DNA from: Phytophthora colocasiae
Taxonomy: Eukaryota; Oomycota; Peronosporomycetes; Peronosporales; Peronosporaceae
DNA: 64,000 nucleotides
Assembly: GCA_018806915.1 (NCBI GenBank)
Contig: JAGKQI010000062.1
Span: forward strand, 124,001-188,000
Direction: 5' to 3'
Position 1 is the stretch's first letter. Each line of letters starts with the position of its first letter. A model generated the notes under the pieces. It ran no database searches. It saw only the letters and a list, made by a program, of their open reading frames with translations, and was not told the DNA's origin. The translations under genes were made by a program, and so were the position numbers. Positions 1 through 9,090 of the stretch are shown in pieces.

Positions 1-469
1 CTTGACGCAAATGAGCGAGTGCGATTCTTAGCACATTTGGCATCGACGCATCGCTGTTACCCCGGCTCTCTATGTACGCTGATATCAGCCGCCTGTCCTA
101 GTTTCACTGGATTTGGACCGAAAGTGACGGGTTGTACACAATTTGCTATACTCTATGTCAATGATGAACTAGATTAGGAGTGTCAAACATCCTAGTGTAG
201 GAAATGATGCACACGCGTCAGAACAGGAGTGATGGTCATGAAGTTGAACTTTTCAGTCATTTACCGTGCGGTAATGACATCTCCAGTACAGGTATGCTAC
301 AAGGCAGGCGTATATCAACGCTGCTGTGTGAAGGACAATCGAAGCAAGACGAGAATAGTATGTGCAGCTTCAGTAAGATCACCATGAAGAAGAACCTGTC
401 GCCCTATAAATACTGTGCGGCCCCTCTCGAAACCACAGTCAAGAAACGACCAAGGCTCGGTAGGGAAAG
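1..469. other. Upstream intergenic region, no gene recognised
   Basis: I see no convincing gene here. Short open frames on both strands overlap each other and have no recognisable domain. The stretch probably includes the promoter and 5' UTR of the gene starting at 470, but no exact oomycete initiator motif (YTCATTYY) was found next to that start codon. Confidence 0.5.
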
Positions 470-1795
470 ATGATGGACATGTCGGTCGAAAGCACCGTGA
501 CTCCTGATCCAGCGCAATGTAATATAGAGGCTGGAGGGAGATCACGTAGTGGGCGAGAGCACCGTAGTGGACGTGAGAATACATGGGCAGATCCAGTAGA
601 TCCTCCAACTCAAGACCACAGCGATGCTGTTACAGACTTACCACCAGTTCAAGCGGTTGGTACTCCAGAGCGAACGTACATCACTCCCCAGCAAGGTTCT
701 GTTCGTGCAATGATCAAACGGATGACGAGACTATTCCACTCCGAAGACGAAGAGATGGATCCTACAAAACGGAAAGCTCACTATCGGCGAGGATCGATCC
801 TTATCAAACATTTAGAAGAGAAGAAAGCGTCCGGTAAAGCCACGGAGACCGACATGAAGTTCTTTGAGGTTGTCAAGAACAGGTTTGACGCCAATTTCAT
901 GGAGTCTCGGACGATCATCTCACTGTCGGTCTTCCAAACGGGATCCAATCCGATGGATGATCCTTTCGCTGTTATTCACATGCCAGTGGTGATTCAGCAA
1001 GGATTCCGACGCAAACTGTTCTCGATCTTTACTCTTCAACTGCTTGCAGTGGTCATTCTGATCATCTTTTTCTCGTACGTTCCAGCTATTACCAATGCAT
1101 TCAACGACACATTCGACAATTGGCACTACGTTTTCATCATGTTTGTGCTCATGGTGTTGGCACTCCTGTGGCTATACTTGGTCAAATATCGCTTTCCCCT
1201 CAACTTTATGGTGCTCGGGGTCTATACAGTCACACAGAGCCTGTTCTTCGCCGCGTTTGACTGTCTATTCCAGACAAGAGCAAGTATCTTCATCTTCACG
1301 TTCCTCTTTGGTATCATGGAGGTTACTACACTTTTGTGCACCATGATCATCCGACGGTCGTTCGACCCGAATGTCCAGCCAACTTTGATCAGCTACCCGG
1401 TAGTTCTCCTCATCTCCTTCTTCATCGGCTTTGTGACGTCGCTGTTCATCTATTTCTTCTACATGGTGGACGTGGTTTCTCCTTTGCAATACAGTGCTTC
1501 GTTGGCAGTCATGTTGCTGCTCATTATGTGGTTCGCTTACGATGCTTCGTGTATGAACGAGCGATTATCTCCCGACGAGTACATGCAGGGCATGGTGTTC
1601 TTCTACACCGATATGGTGCTCTTCCTGCTCTTCTTAAGTATCATTTTCGTCACATGTTTTGCGTGTGAAGGAGACTGTGCATGCTATGGCACTGCAGACA
1701 TTGTACCGATCGGTCGTGGTAGAGGAGATGATGACGAAGGGATGGATGACGAAGGCGATGGCGAGGGAGAAGGTATGGTGGAGGAATCTCAATAG
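470..1795 (+). CDS. TMBIM / lifeguard-type Bax inhibitor-1 family membrane protein
   Basis: This 441-residue protein is predicted to sit in ER, Golgi or plasma membrane, where the TMBIM (lifeguard/Bax inhibitor-1) family modulates calcium leak and cell death. The first 175 or so residues are hydrophilic and probably cytosolic. From about residue 180 there are seven hydrophobic segments in close succession, beginning at FRRKLFSIFTLQLL, a typical entry to the first TMBIM helix. Late helices contain acidic residues (the SPDEY loop and FYTDMVLF), as in the family's pore region. The C-terminal 40 residues are an acidic, glycine-rich tail (DDDEGMDDEGDGEGEG), unusual for the family. ATG codons lie at 470 and 473 and either could start translation. 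No introns are needed. The gene converges on nicastrin with about 140 bp between stop codons. Family assignment rests on topology and motif feel, so a less specific seven-helix protein cannot be fully excluded. Confidence 0.8.
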   Translation: MMDMSVESTVTPDPAQCNIEAGGRSRSGREHRSGRENTWADPVDPPTQDHSDAVTDLPPVQAVGTPERTYITPQQGSVRAMIKRMTRLFHSEDEEMDPTKRKAHYRRGSILIKHLEEKKASGKATETDMKFFEVVKNRFDANFMESRTIISLSVFQTGSNPMDDPFAVIHMPVVIQQGFRRKLFSIFTLQLLAVVILIIFFSYVPAITNAFNDTFDNWHYVFIMFVLMVLALLWLYLVKYRFPLNFMVLGVYTVTQSLFFAAFDCLFQTRASIFIFTFLFGIMEVTTLLCTMIIRRSFDPNVQPTLISYPVVLLISFFIGFVTSLFIYFFYMVDVVSPLQYSASLAVMLLLIMWFAYDASCMNERLSPDEYMQGMVFFYTDMVLFLLFLSIIFVTCFACEGDCACYGTADIVPIGRGRGDDDEGMDDEGDGEGEGMVEESQ

Positions 1796-1937
1796 AAATT
1801 GTCGGACAAACGAAGGTGTAAGTTATAAGTGCACTTGGGCCAGGTTCAGTTGAGTAGCACATGCATAAATCTCTATCAACTCTTTTTCAAAAGGTTGTGC
1901 TTTGTTTAAGAAATATGAATGCTGGTCACTCTTCAAC

Positions 1938-4121
1938 TTAGATGAGCTTCATCTTCTGCACACCGCCCAGCACCATGAAGGACAGGCCGACTCCAAGACC
2001 CGTCACGACGACACCAACTGCGAGTGTAATCCAGCCAATCCATGCTCCAGGGTCCGGGAACGAGTAGCTGCCGATACCAACAGCCCACTGGGGTTCCGTC
2101 CAAATGGGCATAGAAGAGTTGATAACGTCGTAAAGCAACGGCGTCGCGGTACGCTGAACTCCAGGCGAGCTGGCTTCGTGGTGGAAAGCATTCTTGGTAA
2201 CACAAACACCAGGGTAGACGCACTCCATGCCCTTGCCACTGTCAGTACAGTCTTGGGTCTTTGAACACGAAGCTGCAGCATCTGCAGTCGCATTCGGCAC
2301 CATCGCAGACGCCAGGAAAGAGCGTGAGAAGAACTCGTAGGCGTTGGGGAAGAGACGAACAGCGTAGTCATCGTCTGACCATGATTCGTTCAAGAAAGAC
2401 AAGTACGAGCTGTCGCTCGTCTTGAGAACCATCATGGAGCGGTCATTGTTCAGCGGGCCGGGGTACAGAGTAGCTGGCACGGCATAGGACGGCCAGGCTG
2501 AGTTCGTCATACTCAAATACTCAATCAGTGTCGTGACCATCGGTTGGGAGTATTTCTTCATCAGATCACAACTCCAGTCAGTGGTAATGCATGACAGCAT
2601 CGATTCAACTAGCCACGTGTCCACTTCGATCTTGTCCATTTGAGCACTCGTAGCATTGCTTGAAGCAAGAGTAAAAACACTCTCCGCAAGCACTTGAGCA
2701 GCCTGCACAACAGCGTCCACATCCACCAACGTAAACTCGTCGTGACGACTGTTGTACGTCCTCTCCGAAGTGTAACCATCTTCGTATCCGGCGAGCACAG
2801 CGCTAACCAAGTTCTGCTGGCCGTACTCCGCATCATTCACAAAAGACGTCAATGGTGTGGGAGGAAGCGAACCCGTGTTGCCCTCCCCGACAGCAGAGCC
2901 AGCTGATGGGGCGTTCAAAATAGCGTCGAGAAGGTCACTGGAGTCGTTGGCGTGAGGGTTCACATGCACTGTAAAGTTGCCTGATTTCGGGAGGATGCCC
3001 ACCTGGTCGACAGCAATAGCGTACGAAATGTTCGCCAGCTTCAGGTTGGTAAACTCCGTGCTGCTCAGCATCGGGGAAGTGCAGAAGCTCTTGCCCATAG
3101 GAGACAACGAGTCGTCCACAGGATACGCACAAGCCCCTTCTGGATCCTTCGTAAACTTCTGGAGGTCCGACAGGAACTTCCTCGACCCAACGAAGCCGAA
3201 CTTCTCAGCTTGGAACGCAGCAAATACCACCTTCTTGTCAAATGCCGAGTCTGGCAAGCCCTTGAGTGCATGGGCTGCCGCCAGCAGCGCCACAAGCCCC
3301 GAAGCTCCAGTGTTTGCTCCAGGCGACAGAATATGCGACAACGACGTCGCGTCCATTCCAGCCATCGCCAAAACAATCTCATCCGACTTGAGGTTTCCCC
3401 TCATGGACCAGGAACTTTGTCCACCAATGGGGTCACATTTTGGACTGCGGTTTCCGTAAATGTTGGTAAAGTTCAAGCATTTTAGCGAGTTCATGTCCTC
3501 CGGCCCGAAGTAGTAGTTCATGAATGCCTTGTACGTAGCTCCAGCTCCATTTTGATTGTTGATCTGAGCTCGTTTGGTGAATTCTGCCCCTGCTGTAGCA
3601 TTTTTCAGCATCACAACGGGGAATGGTAGAGACTCGGACAAAAACCCGTTCCCGGTCGGGTTCCACTTGGTTTTCTCACTGGTGAACGGATTTAACGCTC
3701 CATCCACTGTGCCATCTCCCTGAGGCGTCGTAGCGTCATACGAGCCGTTGTTGGAGCCTGTTTCAGGGTATACAAAGAGTCCTCCGATACGGTCGATTCC
3801 AGATTTAATAGCGTCGTAACTCAGCAGGGACTCAGCCATCACCAATACATATTTTTCACTAGCATCCTGTTGGTCCGCTGATCCAGATACGAAGCTCTTG
3901 AGATCGTCCGCACTCGTGATCGGGTACAATGGCGCCATGTCAGAATCCGTAAGACTGCGACAACCAATGCTCCCCTCGGAGTGGAACAAGCGCACGCATT
4001 CTCCTCCAGTGGCAATGAGATGCTCAGGCACACCAGCAGTGACGGATGAGGCCTGGGAGCTGCAGAATTGAAGCACAAGCAAGGCCGCAGGCAGCAGCGA
4101 CGACAGACTAGGGAGACGCAT
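1938..4121 (-). CDS. NCSTN: Nicastrin, gamma-secretase subunit
   Basis: A 727-residue type I membrane glycoprotein. Nicastrin is the large ectodomain subunit of gamma-secretase (with presenilin, APH-1 and PEN-2), which cleaves membrane protein stubs within the bilayer. Residues 1-24 form a signal peptide. The N-terminal lobe has the family motifs GGLFVYPE and ESLPFPVVML. The segment DPIGGQSSW matches the family's cysteine/glycine-rich stretch. The aminopeptidase-like lobe includes GANTGASGLVALLAAAHAL and FGFVGSRKFL, the equivalent of the animal DYIGS region. A single hydrophobic helix near residues 695-720 (WIGWITLAVGVVV...) is followed by a short cytosolic tail ending KMKLI. Length is near the usual 700. 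Many NxS/T sequons are present. The gene is divergent from the Sds3-like gene, with about 107 bp between start codons, and has an initiator-like site 12-19 nt upstream of its ATG. Confidence 0.93.
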   Translation of the reverse strand: MRLPSLSSLLPAALLVLQFCSSQASSVTAGVPEHLIATGGECVRLFHSEGSIGCRSLTDSDMAPLYPITSADDLKSFVSGSADQQDASEKYVLVMAESLLSYDAIKSGIDRIGGLFVYPETGSNNGSYDATTPQGDGTVDGALNPFTSEKTKWNPTGNGFLSESLPFPVVMLKNATAGAEFTKRAQINNQNGAGATYKAFMNYYFGPEDMNSLKCLNFTNIYGNRSPKCDPIGGQSSWSMRGNLKSDEIVLAMAGMDATSLSHILSPGANTGASGLVALLAAAHALKGLPDSAFDKKVVFAAFQAEKFGFVGSRKFLSDLQKFTKDPEGACAYPVDDSLSPMGKSFCTSPMLSSTEFTNLKLANISYAIAVDQVGILPKSGNFTVHVNPHANDSSDLLDAILNAPSAGSAVGEGNTGSLPPTPLTSFVNDAEYGQQNLVSAVLAGYEDGYTSERTYNSRHDEFTLVDVDAVVQAAQVLAESVFTLASSNATSAQMDKIEVDTWLVESMLSCITTDWSCDLMKKYSQPMVTTLIEYLSMTNSAWPSYAVPATLYPGPLNNDRSMMVLKTSDSSYLSFLNESWSDDDYAVRLFPNAYEFFSRSFLASAMVPNATADAAASCSKTQDCTDSGKGMECVYPGVCVTKNAFHHEASSPGVQRTATPLLYDVINSSMPIWTEPQWAVGIGSYSFPDPGAWIGWITLAVGVVVTGLGVGLSFMVLGGVQKMKLI

Positions 4122-4132
4122 GATCTGACTCT

Positions 4133-4140
4133 GGAATGAA
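4133..4140 (-). promoter_or_regulatory. Oomycete initiator-like element upstream of nicastrin
   Basis: On the minus strand the sequence reads TTCATTCC, an exact match to the oomycete core initiator consensus YTCATTYY. It ends about 12 nt upstream of the nicastrin ATG, implying a very short 5' UTR. Such short leaders are normal in oomycetes. The match alone does not prove use as a transcription start. Confidence 0.5.
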
Positions 4141-4228
4141 ACTGGCTACCGGTAACTAAAATACCGCATGTACCGGTATTCTATTTAAAAGGGTTTCCAA
4201 ACCTACGAAAAAGCTTACATCTTGTGTC

Positions 4229-5233
4229 ATGCTAGATCGAAGGATTATTGCAATAATGGCGTCTGGTGCCCCGAATGTGCGCGAGCTGCTCGAGTTAGAG
4301 CGCCAGATTTATCAGGAAAGCATCGACCGCGTGCTGCTGCAACAGGAGAAGCTTCATTCCGGTGTATTGGAGGAGTTTGTGGAGCGTTGTAAGCCGTTTG
4401 AACAGGACCGAGAGCGAGAACTGCAAGTGGCACAAACTCAGCTGCAATTTTCACTAAATGATGCACAGACGCTGCTGGCGTTCGACCTGCAACAGGCTGA
4501 GGATGTTTATAAGACGCAGAGAGAGCAACTCAAGCTAAAATTGCTGGAAAATACAAGAAGAAGACGAGAGAAGATCGAGAAGAGACTCAAAGCTTTGGAT
4601 GAGAAGAATTTGAAGGAAAAGAGCAACTTCAGCAGGAAACGTCGTGTTGCTGACGTGCAGAAGAATGACAAGTTGAAGGCAAAAATACTGGAGAAGGAGT
4701 TACAACGAACTCAGAAGAAAGCGAGGAGAAATTTCAATTTCCGACACTTGAAAGGAGTGCTACCCACGCCTGACTTGATCGTGAACGATGTGATGGAGGA
4801 GATGGAACGGTTCCAACGTTATCGAAAACAGGATCCAGTATTGGATGTGACAGAGGGAGACAAGGTGCGTGTGGAGATCAGTGAGGACGGGAGAGTATTG
4901 AGTTGTACGGGGAAGAATGAGGTGGAGAAGACTTTTGCTGTGGGTGAAGCAGTGATGTTGACGTCGCAGCTGACTGAAGAGGATTTTCTCGGCTTTATTT
5001 CGGCTATTACGAGTGAAGAGGTGAAGTTGGTGCTGGTATGTGGTACGCATGTACGTGTTGGACTCGACAGACTTCGCTCTGAGCAGTGTGTACTGTACAA
5101 ACAACGAAATGAGAGACAACCTTCAGACATGGCTATTAGCCTTGAAGGATTATTACGAGATCCACCCGATGTGCGACGTCAAGCTGCTGCAGTCATGAGT
5201 ACGTTGGCTATACATGCAGTACCGCAAGATTGA
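4229..5233 (+). CDS. Sds3/BRMS1-like coiled-coil protein (putative Sin3-HDAC corepressor component)
   Basis: A 334-residue protein, predicted nuclear. Residues 15-60 start with an acidic helix (ELLELERQIYQESIDRVLLQQEKL). About 100 residues of charged coiled coil follow, with a very basic end (KKARRNFNFRHLKG). This layout, a variable loop followed by heptads rich in E, K and R, is the one seen in Sds3/BRMS1 proteins, which scaffold Sin3-HDAC repressor complexes. The C-terminal third (about 210-300) is more globular, with alternating beta-like segments (DKVRVEISEDGRVLSC, VMLTSQLTEEDFLGFI), and could be a small capping or Tudor-like fold. A second ATG at 4256 (MASGAPNVRE) is a plausible alternative start. 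The gene is divergent from nicastrin. The assignment is from pattern only: coiled-coil similarity can mislead, so I call it Sds3-like rather than naming the gene. Confidence 0.55.
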   Translation: MLDRRIIAIMASGAPNVRELLELERQIYQESIDRVLLQQEKLHSGVLEEFVERCKPFEQDRERELQVAQTQLQFSLNDAQTLLAFDLQQAEDVYKTQREQLKLKLLENTRRRREKIEKRLKALDEKNLKEKSNFSRKRRVADVQKNDKLKAKILEKELQRTQKKARRNFNFRHLKGVLPTPDLIVNDVMEEMERFQRYRKQDPVLDVTEGDKVRVEISEDGRVLSCTGKNEVEKTFAVGEAVMLTSQLTEEDFLGFISAITSEEVKLVLVCGTHVRVGLDRLRSEQCVLYKQRNERQPSDMAISLEGLLRDPPDVRRQAAAVMSTLAIHAVPQD

Positions 5234-5423
5234 CTATTCTCACTAATATTTTTTTCTATGACAGATCGACTCAAGCGGAAAACAACAGTTGATATCCGAC
5301 GCGGATTTTAGATAGCTAACCTCGCAGATTTAATACGGCCCTGAAATGTTTGGTTAATTTTAGCGTCTGACCATTCAAATTTCCCTTGCTATATCTAATA
5401 TTTACACTGATGAAACGATTATA

Positions 5424-6005
5424 ATGCTGACATCACGTGAGCGTCTCCAAGAACGGCAAGGTCAAGGCGCGGCCCCACGTCCCGAGTACCTACAGCAACT
5501 GGTCAATGAGTTCCAACATTCCCCTGACGTGCTTCGCAAGGAAGAAATCGTCGCGAATCTGGCCAATTTTGCCTATGATCCGATCAACTACACGTATCTC
5601 TGGCGTCTACGTATCATGGACCTTTTCCTCGATATCCTAGACGCCGACCAAATTCCAGCCACGACCTCCTCCTCTCCACGTCCTCGGAAGAAATTGGTGG
5701 AATTTGCACTAGGAGGCATCTGCAATTGCATCCCAGACGTTGCACTACAGCAGCAATTCATCGACGGTGAAGGGGTGGAGATTCTAGCGCCTTATATCCT
5801 CGAGATCTCAGTTAACAGCGCACCAACGTCGTCTCGAGAGCTCAACGTGGCTGTCTACGCCTTAACAACAGCGTATTTCCTGCTAGACTCCAGAGCTACG
5901 TCCGACAAGATCAGAGACAAAATTCAGACACTGCAAGACCACCAGAGCGTGGAAATTGCCAACATAGCGGCCGCATACAGCCGATACGAGCTATTGCATG
6001 ATTAA
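5424..6005 (+). CDS. ARMC7: Armadillo repeat-containing protein 7 (ARMC7)
   Basis: A 193-residue protein close in length to animal ARMC7. It contains the family signature EIVANLANFAYDPINYTYLWRL (residues about 39-60) followed by the dimer of helices MDLFLDIL, then VEFALGGICNCIPD, characteristic of the second armadillo repeat. The remaining residues form two more helical repeats (VEILAPYILEI and LNVAVYALTTAYFLLD). ARMC7 is a small conserved eukaryotic protein linked to the spliceosome in other organisms, and its exact role is not settled. The gene is intronless here. It lies between the Sds3-like gene and PIG-L, all on the plus strand, with an upstream spacer of 190 bp and only 50 bp to the next start codon. 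Confidence 0.88.
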   Translation: MLTSRERLQERQGQGAAPRPEYLQQLVNEFQHSPDVLRKEEIVANLANFAYDPINYTYLWRLRIMDLFLDILDADQIPATTSSSPRPRKKLVEFALGGICNCIPDVALQQQFIDGEGVEILAPYILEISVNSAPTSSRELNVAVYALTTAYFLLDSRATSDKIRDKIQTLQDHQSVEIANIAAAYSRYELLHD

Positions 6006-6055
6006 GAGATCGTACTTAATTGAATCCATACTTTATCCGATATTAATTAACAAAA

Positions 6056-7029
6056 ATGCTGGGTGAACTGGGTGAAGACGAGCTGCAGACGCTGCTGGAG
6101 ATGTTCAAGTACCTTTTACTGGGCACCAACGTGTTCCTGTTCGTCACTGCTGCGTTGGTCTTCTTCACCTCGTCGACCAATGAAAATTCCGCGTCTATCT
6201 CGACTTCAGCGCAGTTCAAACGGGCGCTACTTGTGACTGCGCATCCAGACGATGAAAGTATGTTCTTCCTGCCTCTGGTGCACTCGCTACAGCAGCAGAA
6301 AGATGGGAGCAATGATATCTGGCAGACGCACTTGTTGTGTCTCTCTAGGGGCAATTTTGACGGCCTAGGGGACGTTCGAGTCAAGGAACTCAAAGCTTGT
6401 GCCACGTACATTGGGCTATCGACGGATCATGTGAAGATATTGGAAGATCCCAAGCTCCAGGACGGCATCAAGAGTCAATGGGATGTGGACCATATCGCTG
6501 CAATCGTCACGGAGTATGTGGAGAAGAATAAGATCGACGCGGTGAGTATTGGAAGCTGAATTGAGGGTTTCTTGGTCATTTTAACGTGCTTTGTCCGTAG
6601 GTCTTTACGTTCGATGACTATGGAGTTTCTGGACATGCCAACCATATTGCGACGCATTATGGTGTCAAGCGAGCGATTCGAGAACAGCAAGAGAAGTGCA
6701 GTACAACTATAGACACTCAGGAGACCAAGGTTGTTCGTGGGTGGGCTCTGGAGAGTACTAACATCCTGCGCAAGTATGTTGGAGTGCTGGACACTGCACT
6801 TTCATTCTGGCTGTCACGTAAGAAGGAGGAAGAGCAGGAGGAAACGCAATTTGTTTTCGTCTTCCGGCCGCGATGGAATTACAACGCTATGGCACTGCAT
6901 CAGAGTCAATTTGTATGGTACCGCCGCTTGTTTGTTGCCTTCTCGCGCTACACGTTCATCAACACTTTCAAGCCGATTCTGTTGGTAAGCAATGCGGATC
7001 TCCCAGCTGAACAGAAGAAGATACAGTAA
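6056..7029 (+). CDS. PIGL: PIG-L, N-acetylglucosaminyl-phosphatidylinositol de-N-acetylase (one intron)
   Basis: This ER-membrane enzyme performs the second step of GPI anchor synthesis, removing acetyl from GlcNAc-PI using zinc. I read two exons, 6056-6541 and 6601-7029, joined across a 59-nt intron (GTGAGT...CGTAG), giving 304 residues. Splicing is required: without it the frame stops at 6559, while joining gives continuous family sequence. An N-terminal membrane anchor spans about residues 15-40 (YLLLGTNVFLFVTAALVFF). The metal-binding motif AHPDDE follows at about 62-67 in exon 1. TFDDYGVSGHANH, the family's second metal and histidine motif, sits just after the splice junction. Length and layout match eukaryotic PIG-L. 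The three consecutive plus-strand genes ending here are followed by ferrochelatase on the other strand, tail to tail. Confidence 0.93.
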
Positions 7030-7209
7030 AGTTGAAGAGTGGTGCTAAATAACCTTGATAGAAGACTTCATTTATATAATGAGAACGATTCGGGCGGGGA
7101 TGGATGAAGAACAGGATGGAGATTCAAGTTTGTCTATGACACAATTGCATTCAGAAGATCTAGAAACGGCGAAGAGTGTTTCGTTGGCTGAATGACTACA
7201 ATTTTCGCT

Positions 7210-8454
7210 CTACAGAAGCTTCTTGTAGGGTTTGATAGGGTTTACGATGCTGCGGCACATCGGGTTCGTGCAGCCAGCGCAGTTGAGTGGGTATGCAGGC
7301 GAGTGCAGTTCCTCCGAGTCCAAGTGCTGCTTCACAATGGCGGCTTGAGCCTTGAACAGCAGCGGTTCGTCATTCAACGACGGGCATCGCTTGAAGTTCT
7401 GAAAAATAACAACCTGATAGTGAGATTCTGTCTCTATGTTGGTAGAATTCAAGCAGTTAGAACGCACCGTGATGCCTGCAGCCTCTGCCTCCTCTCCATA
7501 CTCAATGTCGATCTCATACAACGTCTCAATGTGGTCCGACGTGAACGCAATGGGCACAGCCATAACATATCTGAGAAACAAACAAAAAAATGAGCAAACC
7601 CTAAAACTACCAGCAAGACCCCACCCCAAAACGTACTTGTGTCCCTGTTTGCCGTAGCGCGCGATCACATCACTGGTACTGGGTCCCATCCACGGCAAGT
7701 AGCCGACCTTGGACTGCCAGCTGAGAATGTGCATGTTCTTTCCTGCCAGTTTCTTCATCACCTGCTCGGCCGTTGCAGCGATCTCATTCACGTACGAGTC
7801 GCCCTTGTACACCGTCTTCATGGGCACCGAGTGAGCGGAGAACATGATAATGACCTTGTCTCTATCCTCAGGAGCGTACTGTTCAAGTCCAAGCTTCACA
7901 CGGTTAGCCACAGCCGAGATATACCCCGGATGAGTGTTCCAACGGTCGATGAGTGACCACTTGAAGTCTTCCTTCATGTCCAACCGGTTCAATTCCCGCC
8001 ACAAATGGTTCATACTGGATCCGGAAGTCGTACATGACCACTGTGGGTATTGCGAGAAGGCAATGGCACGAGTCACACCGTCCTCCTTCATCTGCTTGAG
8101 CGATTTCTCCGTCAACGGATTCGCATACCGGAAAAACACGTAGTGCTTGTGCGGTGCAGTCTCGGGTCGAATTTCATCCAGGATCTTGCACATATTCTCG
8201 CCCTGGATGTTGGTCCACTTGAGGATTGGAGATCCACCTCCAATCTGTGCATATTGGTCCACAATCTGCGGCGTGCGGCGCTTTGCCACGTACGGACCAA
8301 CATAATCCTGCACTGGTCCCATTGGGATCAACTCTGGGTCCGTGAAGAGATTCGTAAGGAAACTCTGGACTTCAGGAAGAGTCGATGGACCACCCATGTT
8401 GAACATGGCAATGGCAGTGGGCGCCTTCTTGGCGGTGGAGCGGATTGCAGCCAT
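7210..8454 (-). CDS. FECH: Ferrochelatase with C-terminal [2Fe-2S] cysteine motif (two introns)
   Basis: This enzyme inserts ferrous iron into protoporphyrin IX, the last step of haem synthesis. From the ATG at 8454, removing introns 7571-7636 (66 nt) and 7399-7467 (69 nt) leaves 369 residues. Both introns have GT...AG ends. Both are multiples of three and contain no stop, so an unspliced reading frame stays open through them. Joined exons read HKYVMAVPIAFTSDH and AAGITNFKRCPSLND, which are continuous family sequence. Other motifs are MFNMGGPSTLPEV near the N-terminus, FSQYPQWSCTTSGSS and MFSAHSVPM (active-site histidine). The C-terminus has cysteines spaced C-x2-C-x4-C (NCAGCTNPMCRS). With the cysteine in WSCTTSG this matches the four ligands of the animal [2Fe-2S] cluster. 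The frame is open upstream of 8454 without another ATG, so an extra 5' exon carrying a mitochondrial presequence is possible. Confidence 0.93.
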   Translation of the reverse strand: MAAIRSTAKKAPTAIAMFNMGGPSTLPEVQSFLTNLFTDPELIPMGPVQDYVGPYVAKRRTPQIVDQYAQIGGGSPILKWTNIQGENMCKILDEIRPETAPHKHYVFFRYANPLTEKSLKQMKEDGVTRAIAFSQYPQWSCTTSGSSMNHLWRELNRLDMKEDFKWSLIDRWNTHPGYISAVANRVKLGLEQYAPEDRDKVIIMFSAHSVPMKTVYKGDSYVNEIAATAEQVMKKLAGKNMHILSWQSKVGYLPWMGPSTSDVIARYGKQGHKYVLGWGLAGSFRVCSFFCLFLRYVMAVPIAFTSDHIETLYEIDIEYGEEAEAAGITVRSNCLNSTNIETESHYQVVIFQNFKRCPSLNDEPLLFKAQAAIVKQHLDSEELHSPAYPLNCAGCTNPMCRSIVNPIKPYKKLL

Positions 8455-9090
8455 AACGAAGAGCTTTTGGGCTTGGATCGCGGAATGGGAAGTGCGTGGT
8501 CGGACGGCTCCGACTTGCTGTATCGACTTTAAAGGGGATGGGGAGTATACAAATGTCAAGTCAAAACGCTGACGCACGACAACCCCACGAGGAAAAAGGC
8601 CAGCACTTTACAGTACACTGCTACCGTAAGCAGGTTTTAGTACAGTGGAGTTTACTCAGCAGCCACTCGCAGCACGTGCCTTCACTCGCTGTGTCTGTAT
8701 GAAACGACGTAGAATTGAAGTGGTGCTGGTGGTGAGCATCATTTAATTGCAGCAAACGCTGACCTTGTCGTTCCTAGAGATGCAAAGCTCATCCAGATCG
8801 AGAGATTTGCCTTCTCCAAATGAACTGACTCGACAACACGAAGCATACCGGTATTGGGTACCATGTATCAATACATGAGCTCTACTGTGGACACGGCAAT
8901 GACAACACCAAGTTCCTCGGTAGAATTCGTCGCTCTATCATCAACAAGACCCAGAATGATTGTAACACCACCAGAATGACTAACATCACCATCTACGTAG
9001 TCCACATCATTTCTTCCAACTTGTACAATTCGTACCACTGAATCTCCCGCCTTTCAAGCATATCCTACCAATTACGGCGCACCTTAGTCG
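8455..9090. other. Divergent intergenic region between ferrochelatase and gamma-tubulin
   Basis: About 640 bp with no convincing gene. It must contain both promoters. A near match to the oomycete initiator (ATCATTTC, first base off consensus) lies about 85 nt upstream of the gamma-tubulin ATG. No repeats or RNA gene were recognised. Confidence 0.5.

Noticed and set aside
7210..8577. A single 455-codon ferrochelatase without introns
   Set aside because: It starts at GTG and contains two inserts of 22 and 23 residues with GT...AG borders. Removing them restores the family sequence exactly.
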